Assembly: GCA_900549405.1 (NCBI GenBank)
Contig: URNZ01000073.1
Span: forward strand, 1-9,043
From: an uncultured Eubacteriales bacterium
GTDB lineage: Bacteria > Bacillota > Clostridia > Oscillospirales > Oscillospiraceae
Direction: 5' to 3'
DNA: 9,043 nt
The stretch's first letter is position 1; the number at the start of each line of letters is the position of its first letter. The translations under genes and the position numbers were made by a program. The notes below the pieces were generated by a model. It made no database searches, was not told where the DNA came from, and was given only the letters and a program-made list of their open reading frames with translations. Shown here piece by piece: positions 5,872 through 9,043 of the stretch.

Positions 5872-6600
5872 TCAGCGGACTTTGTCCGACAGGGCGCTGC
5901 ACACGCTGGACGAGCTGTCCAGCAGGCCGGGCAGGATGTCTTTCCGGGCCCCGTCCTTCTGCACCTGGCCGTCGGCCAGGACCACGATGCGGTCGGCAAT
6001 GTTCAGAATGCGCTCCTGATGAGAGATGATGAGGATGGAGCCGTTGATCTTCTCGTGGAGATGCTCGAACACCTGGATGAGGTTGGAGAAGGACCACAGG
6101 TCGATGCCCGCCTCCGGCTCGTCAAAGACGGACAGCTTGGTGCTGCGGGCCATGATCATAGCGATCTCGATGCGCTTGAGCTCGCCGCCGGACAGGGAGG
6201 CGTCCACCTCCCGGTCAATGTAGTCCTTGGCGCACAGGCCCACCTCAGACAGATAGTCGCAGGCCTCGGGCACGCCAATGCTCTTGCCGCTGGCCAGGGT
6301 GATGAGGTCCTTCACCGTCAGGCCCTTAAAGCGCACAGGCTGCTGAAAGGCAAAGCTGATGCCCTTCCGGGCCCGCTCGGTGATGCCCAGGCCGGTGATG
6401 TCCTCTCCGTCCAGGATGATGCGGCCCTGGGTGGGGACCAGGATACCGGCGATGACCTTGGCCAGGGTGGACTTGCCGCCGCCGTTGGGGCCGGTGATGG
6501 CCACAAAGCGCTCGTTGATGGTCAGGTTGATGTCCCGCAGGATCTCTTTGTTCTCCCCGTCCTGCTCCACACCAAAGCTGATGTGCTGTAATTCTAACAT
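5872..6600 (-). CDS. sufC: Fe-S assembly ATPase SufC
   Basis: A cytoplasmic ABC-type ATPase that drives conformational change in the SufB/SufBD scaffold during Fe-S cluster assembly. Numbered from an upstream ATG at 6612, the motifs are Walker A GPNGGGKST (41-49), the Q-loop in FAFQQPV (87-93), the signature LSGGE (140-144), Walker B LSVFDEPEAGID (160-171, SufC-typical) and the H-loop His198. I chose the second ATG, at 6600, giving 242 residues beginning MLELQHISFG: GGAGG lies just 6 bases upstream of it, inside the extra four codons, while the first ATG at 6612 has no ribosome binding site. It is first in the leftward cluster, followed after 23 bases by sufB, with a promoter at 6723-6751. 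Confidence 0.96.
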   Translation of the reverse strand: MLELQHISFGVEQDGENKEILRDINLTINERFVAITGPNGGGKSTLAKVIAGILVPTQGRIILDGEDITGLGITERARKGISFAFQQPVRFKGLTVKDLITLASGKSIGVPEACDYLSEVGLCAKDYIDREVDASLSGGELKRIEIAMIMARSTKLSVFDEPEAGIDLWSFSNLIQVFEHLHEKINGSILIISHQERILNIADRIVVLADGQVQKDGARKDILPGLLDSSSSVCSALSDKVR

Positions 6601-6678
6601 AGCTTCCTCCATAAAACCGCCCGGGCGGACCGGGGGCGTTTACGCCGCGAAAAAGCGGCGGTATTTTGTGGTAGTCTA

Positions 6679-6715
6679 TCCCGGAGAACCAGGCCGCAAA
6701 CGGCCCGCGCCGGGA
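6679..6715 (-). promoter_or_regulatory. 5'-terminal two-tier stem-loop of the sufC transcript
   Basis: TCCCGG (6679-6684) pairs with CCGGGA (6710-6715), enclosing GGCCG (6692-6696) paired with CGGCC (6701-6705). With the sufC promoter predicted to start transcription near 6716, this stem would begin at the very 5' end of the mRNA, a position known to protect messages from decay. A second hairpin, CGCCGC (6643-6648) with GCGGCG (6655-6660), and a 12-bp palindrome CCGCCCGGGCGG (6617-6628) lie between it and the sufC start. No known riboswitch is recognised in this leader. Confidence 0.4.
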
Positions 6716-6722
6716 ATATCCT

Positions 6723-6751
6723 ATTTTACCACCGGAAAAAGCCCTTGTCCA
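6723..6751 (-). promoter_or_regulatory. Sigma-A-type promoter for sufC-sufB-nnr cluster
   Basis: On the minus strand a TGGACA -35 box (6746-6751, five of six consensus bases) is separated by exactly 17 bases from a TAAAAT -10 box (6723-6728). Transcription would start near 6716, giving a leader of about 115 bases before the sufC ATG. It is back-to-back with the pheS promoter about 80 bases away. Confidence 0.7.
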
Positions 6752-6833
6752 GCAAGGCGGGGGGACATGTTGGCGGGAACGGGGGCAAAAACGGGCTTTT
6801 TTTCGCCCATTTTCCCAATTCAGGAATTTGCCC

Positions 6834-6862
6834 TTGCCAAAGGGCGGATTTTGTGATATAAG
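6834..6862 (+). promoter_or_regulatory. Sigma-A-type extended -10 promoter for pheST
   Basis: TTGCCA (-35, 6834-6839), a 17-base spacer, and TATAAG (-10, 6857-6862) preceded by TG one base upstream (extended -10, 6854-6855). Transcription would start near 6869, directly before the T-box leader. The -35 box overlaps a small perfect inverted repeat, GCCCTT (6830-6835) with AAGGGC (6840-6845). Confidence 0.75.
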
Positions 6863-6868
6863 TATCGT

Positions 6869-7126
6869 TAGTTTGAAATGCGTCGAACGGGAAAATAGCG
6901 GAGCATCTGTGCCTAAGAGAGGGGCGGTCATCGGCTGAAAGCCGCCCTGCCACACGCCGCTTGGTTCGCCCGGGAGCGGCCCGCGAGAGCGGGACGGGGT
7001 CCTCCCCCCGTTACCAAAGGAGAGAGTGCGCGCCCAAAGCCCAAAAAGGGCCGGAGAGCGCGAATGCGGGTGGTACCGCGGAAGGGTTGCCTTTCGTCCC
7101 AGATGTCTGGGAGGGAAGGCTTTTTT
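6869..7126 (+). ncRNA. T-box leader (tRNA-Phe sensing) of pheST
   Basis: A class I T-box riboswitch: uncharged tRNA-Phe binds the leader and favours the antiterminator. Stem I can be traced. CGGG (6888-6891) pairs with CCCG (6969-6972). Above it is a specifier loop with UUC at 6965-6967. AGCGG (6897-6901) pairs with CCGCT (6957-6961), and TGTG (6908-6911) with CACA (6951-6954). The conserved AGAGA bulge (6916-6920) leads to a distal stem GGGCGG/CCGCCC (6922-6927, 6942-6947), whose loop holds GGCTG (6933-6937). The T-box core GGGTGGTACCGCG lies at 7068-7080; its TGGT (7071-7074) would pair with an ACCA tRNA end, fitting the A73 of tRNA-Phe. A terminator follows. UUC, the downstream pheS gene and the ACCA match agree with one another. 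Confidence 0.93.
7089..7126 (+). terminator. Intrinsic terminator of the pheS T-box
   Basis: GCCTTTCGTCCCAGA (7089-7103) pairs with TCTGGGAGGGAAGGC (7106-7120) with one G-G mismatch and one G-T pair, followed by six T residues (7121-7126). Its 5' arm can instead take part in the antiterminator when uncharged tRNA is bound, which is the regulatory switch. Confidence 0.92.
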
Positions 7127-7171
7127 GCTGCCCAAAACCGGAAAAGATCATTCCAAAAGGAGTTTTGAACC

Positions 7172-8197
7172 ATGAAAGAACAGTTAGCGAAAATTCGAGC
7201 CCAGGCCCTGGAGGCCTTTGAGCAGGCCCGGGACTCCGCCGCCCTGGACGCCCTGCGGGTGCAGTATCTGGGCAAGAAGGGCGAGCTGACCGCCGTGCTC
7301 AAGCAGATGGGCAAGCTGTCTGCCGAGGAGCGCCCCGCCATGGGCCAGCTGGCCAACGAGGTCCGCTCCGCCCTGGAGAGCGCCATCGAGACCGCCGGCA
7401 AAAAGCTGGAGGCCGCCGCCCTGGAGGCCAAGCTGAAGGCCGAGACGGTGGATGTCACCGTCCCCGGCAAAGCCGTGACCATCGGCCACAAGCACCCCAT
7501 GTACCTGGCCCTGGACGAGATCAAGGACATCTTTGTGGGCATGGGCTTTACCATTCTGGACGGCCCGGAGATCGAGCTGGCCTATTACAACTTTGACCGC
7601 CTGAACGCCGAGGAGGGCCACCCCTCCCGGGATTGGTCGGACACCTTCTATTTTGACGAGGACAGCCGGGTGATGCTGCGCAGCCAGACCAGCCCCATGC
7701 AGGTCCACGCCATGGAGACCATGAAGCTGCCCATCCGCATCGTGGCCCCCGGCCGGGTGTACCGCAAGGACGAGGTGGACGCCACCCACTCCCCCATGTT
7801 CCACCAGATCGAGGGCATGGTCATCGACAAGGGCGTGACCATGGCCGACCTGAAGGGCACCCTGAACGCCGTGATGGAGCAGCTGTTTGGCAAGGGTACC
7901 GTCACCCGCTTCCGCCCCCACCACTTCCCCTTCACCGAGCCCAGCTGCGAGATGGACGTGCAGTGCCACAAGTGCGGCGGCAAGGGCTGCCCCACCTGCA
8001 AGGGTGAGGGCTGGATCGAGATCCTCGGCGCCGGCATGATCCATCCGAAGGTGCTCGAGGGCTGCGGCATCGACACGGACGTCTACTCCGGCTGGGCCTT
8101 CGGTATGGGCCTGGAGCGTCTGGCGATGCGCCGGTTCAAGATCAGCGACCTGCGTCTGATCTTCGAAAACGACGTGCGCTTCCTGCAGCAGTTCTGA
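7172..8197 (+). CDS. pheS: Phenylalanyl-tRNA synthetase alpha subunit
   Basis: The catalytic subunit of the alpha2-beta2 class II synthetase that charges tRNA-Phe. The 341 residues are typical. An N-terminal coiled coil (about 1-90) binds tRNA. Motif 1 is around HPMYLALDEIKDIFVGMGF (108-126), motif 2 GRVYRKDEVDATHSPMFHQ (194-212), and motif 3 GWAFGMGLERLAMRRF (307-322). A zinc-knuckle-like insert CHKCGGKGCPTC (265-276) carries four cysteines in CxxC-x4-CxxC spacing, a feature I recall in many Firmicute PheS proteins. The ATG has AAAAGGAG 9 bases upstream. pheT begins 16 bases after the stop. Codon choice changes sharply at about residues 276-292: 12 of 13 earlier prolines use CCC, whereas the last proline (292) and most in pheT use CCG. 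The protein itself reads through intact. Confidence 0.97.
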   Translation: MKEQLAKIRAQALEAFEQARDSAALDALRVQYLGKKGELTAVLKQMGKLSAEERPAMGQLANEVRSALESAIETAGKKLEAAALEAKLKAETVDVTVPGKAVTIGHKHPMYLALDEIKDIFVGMGFTILDGPEIELAYYNFDRLNAEEGHPSRDWSDTFYFDEDSRVMLRSQTSPMQVHAMETMKLPIRIVAPGRVYRKDEVDATHSPMFHQIEGMVIDKGVTMADLKGTLNAVMEQLFGKGTVTRFRPHHFPFTEPSCEMDVQCHKCGGKGCPTCKGEGWIEILGAGMIHPKVLEGCGIDTDVYSGWAFGMGLERLAMRRFKISDLRLIFENDVRFLQQF

Positions 8198-8213
8198 GAA
8201 AGGAGAGGCTACC

Positions 8214-9043
8214 ATGATTTTAAGCAGAAAATGGCTCAATGAATTCGTAGACTGCTCGGCCTGGGCCGACCACGACTTTTCCGAGGCAATGACCCTCTCC
8301 GGCTCCAAAGTGGAGACGTTCACGGACCTGCACAAGAACATTCAGAATGTTGTCGCGGGCCGCATCGTGGAGATGGTGCGCCACACGAACTCCGACCATA
8401 TGTGGGTCTGCCAGGTCGATGTCGGCGGCAGCGAACCGCTGCAGATCGTGACCGGCGCGCAGAACCAGAAGGTCGGCGACATGGTGCCCGTCGCGCTCGA
8501 CGGCTCGCTCCTGCCCGACGGCAAGGAGATCCATGCCGGTATGCTGCGCGGTGAGCTCTCCAACGGCATGATGTGCTCGTTCCAGGAGCTGGGTCTGTCC
8601 CACGGCTGCGTACCGTATGCGTGCGAGAACGGCATCCTGTTCCTGCCGAAGGGCACCCCGGTTGGCGTGGACATCAAGGGCGTGCTTGGCCTGGACGAAT
8701 ACGTTGCGGATTTTGAGATCACCTCCAACCGCCCGGACTGCCTGAGCGTGATCGGTCTGGCCCGCGAGACTGCGGCTACCTTCGACCGTCCGTTCAGCGT
8801 TAAGACCCCGGAGGTAAAGGGCGTTGGCGGCGACATCAACGAGTATATGTCGGTTGAGGTTAAGGATACCGACCTGTGCCCGCGCTACACCGCCCGCATT
8901 GTTAAGAATATCAAGATCGAGCCGTCTCCAGCGTGGATGCGCGAGCGCCTGCATGCCTGCGGCGTTCGTCCGATCAACAATATCGTTGATATCACCAACT
9001 ATGTTATGCTCGAGTACGGCCAGCCGATGCATGCGTTCGACTA
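8214..9043 (+). CDS. pheT: Phenylalanyl-tRNA synthetase beta subunit, 5' part (truncated by window)
   Basis: The beta subunit partners PheS, binds tRNA and edits mis-charged Tyr-tRNA-Phe. Only 276 codons of a normally about 800-residue protein are in the window; the frame is open to the edge. Visible parts are the N-terminal MILSRKWLNEFVD, an EMAP-II-like OB-fold tRNA-binding domain (about 40-150, with VVAGRIVEMVRH and VTGAQN), the DFEITSNRPDCLSVIGLARE motif (166-185), and the start of the B3/B4 editing domain with RYTARIV and the strongly conserved PINNIVDITNYVMLEYGQPM (253-272). The ATG has AAAGGAG upstream and follows pheS by 16 bases. Codon use differs from the first 276 codons of pheS: of 14 prolines 11 use CCG and only 2 CCC, and GTT and GCG codons, rare or absent earlier, are frequent. 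Confidence 0.96.
   Translation, partial: MILSRKWLNEFVDCSAWADHDFSEAMTLSGSKVETFTDLHKNIQNVVAGRIVEMVRHTNSDHMWVCQVDVGGSEPLQIVTGAQNQKVGDMVPVALDGSLLPDGKEIHAGMLRGELSNGMMCSFQELGLSHGCVPYACENGILFLPKGTPVGVDIKGVLGLDEYVADFEITSNRPDCLSVIGLARETAATFDRPFSVKTPEVKGVGGDINEYMSVEVKDTDLCPRYTARIVKNIKIEPSPAWMRERLHACGVRPINNIVDITNYVMLEYGQPMHAFD

Noticed and set aside
6601..6612. Upstream ATG of sufC at 6612
   Set aside because: No ribosome binding site precedes it; the GGAGG inside these four codons serves the ATG at 6600.
6617..6628. CCGCCCGGGCGG followed by TTTT on the minus strand as an attenuator terminator before sufC
   Set aside because: The palindrome leaves only a 4-bp stem with a tetraloop and four T residues, too weak for a terminator.
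7184..8341. Minus-strand open frame of 385 codons opposite pheS
   Set aside because: Antisense to pheS and the start of pheT; a shadow of GC-rich codons.

Overview
The window suggests a GC-rich, low-GC-ancestry Firmicute of the Oscillospirales (Ruminococcaceae/Oscillospiraceae-like gut clostridia). The evidence is a T-box-controlled pheST, a short SufCB iron-sulfur pair, AGGAGG-type ribosome binding sites, a clostridial alr-mazF neighbourhood, and small GC-rich palindromic repeats of the 'TGTAGGGGCGG' and 'TCATTGCGAGGAGCG' kinds. The placement rests on gene content and memory of these families, not on a search.

Minus strand, transcribed leftward from about 6716: sufC, sufB, nnr (bifunctional NAD(P)HX repair enzyme), a GerS/YdcC-like lipoprotein, alr (alanine racemase), mazF (mRNA interferase) and a secreted protein of unknown function. 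Gaps between sufC, sufB, nnr and the lipoprotein gene are only 22-31 bases with no visible terminator, so these four look co-transcribed. A good sigma-A promoter lies before sufC. The lipoprotein-alr-mazF order matches ydcC-alr-ndoA of Bacillus and gerS-alr2-mazF of Clostridioides, which hints at a spore-former. The antitoxin gene (ndoAI/mazE) that usually sits between alr and mazF is absent. In its place is a 151-bp element with 11-bp terminal inverted repeats and nested palindromes, followed by a long inverted repeat in the mazF leader.

Plus strand, from about 6834: an extended -10 promoter, a class I T-box leader with a UUC (Phe) specifier, an antiterminator and an intrinsic terminator, then pheS and the first 276 codons of pheT, which runs off the window. 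pheS and pheT form phenylalanyl-tRNA synthetase, and the T-box links their expression to uncharged tRNA-Phe.

The left edge (1-131) is a composite of dispersed repeats. The most notable anomaly is an abrupt change in codon choice inside pheS, between about 7997 and 8045: proline goes from almost all CCC to almost all CCG, and the new style persists through pheT. This points to either a recombination breakpoint or a chimeric assembly join. No large undescribed system was found. The more original signals are the mazF leader hairpin, the clustered UACAU pentamers around mazF and its downstream gene, and three 11-bp-phased repeats before alr.
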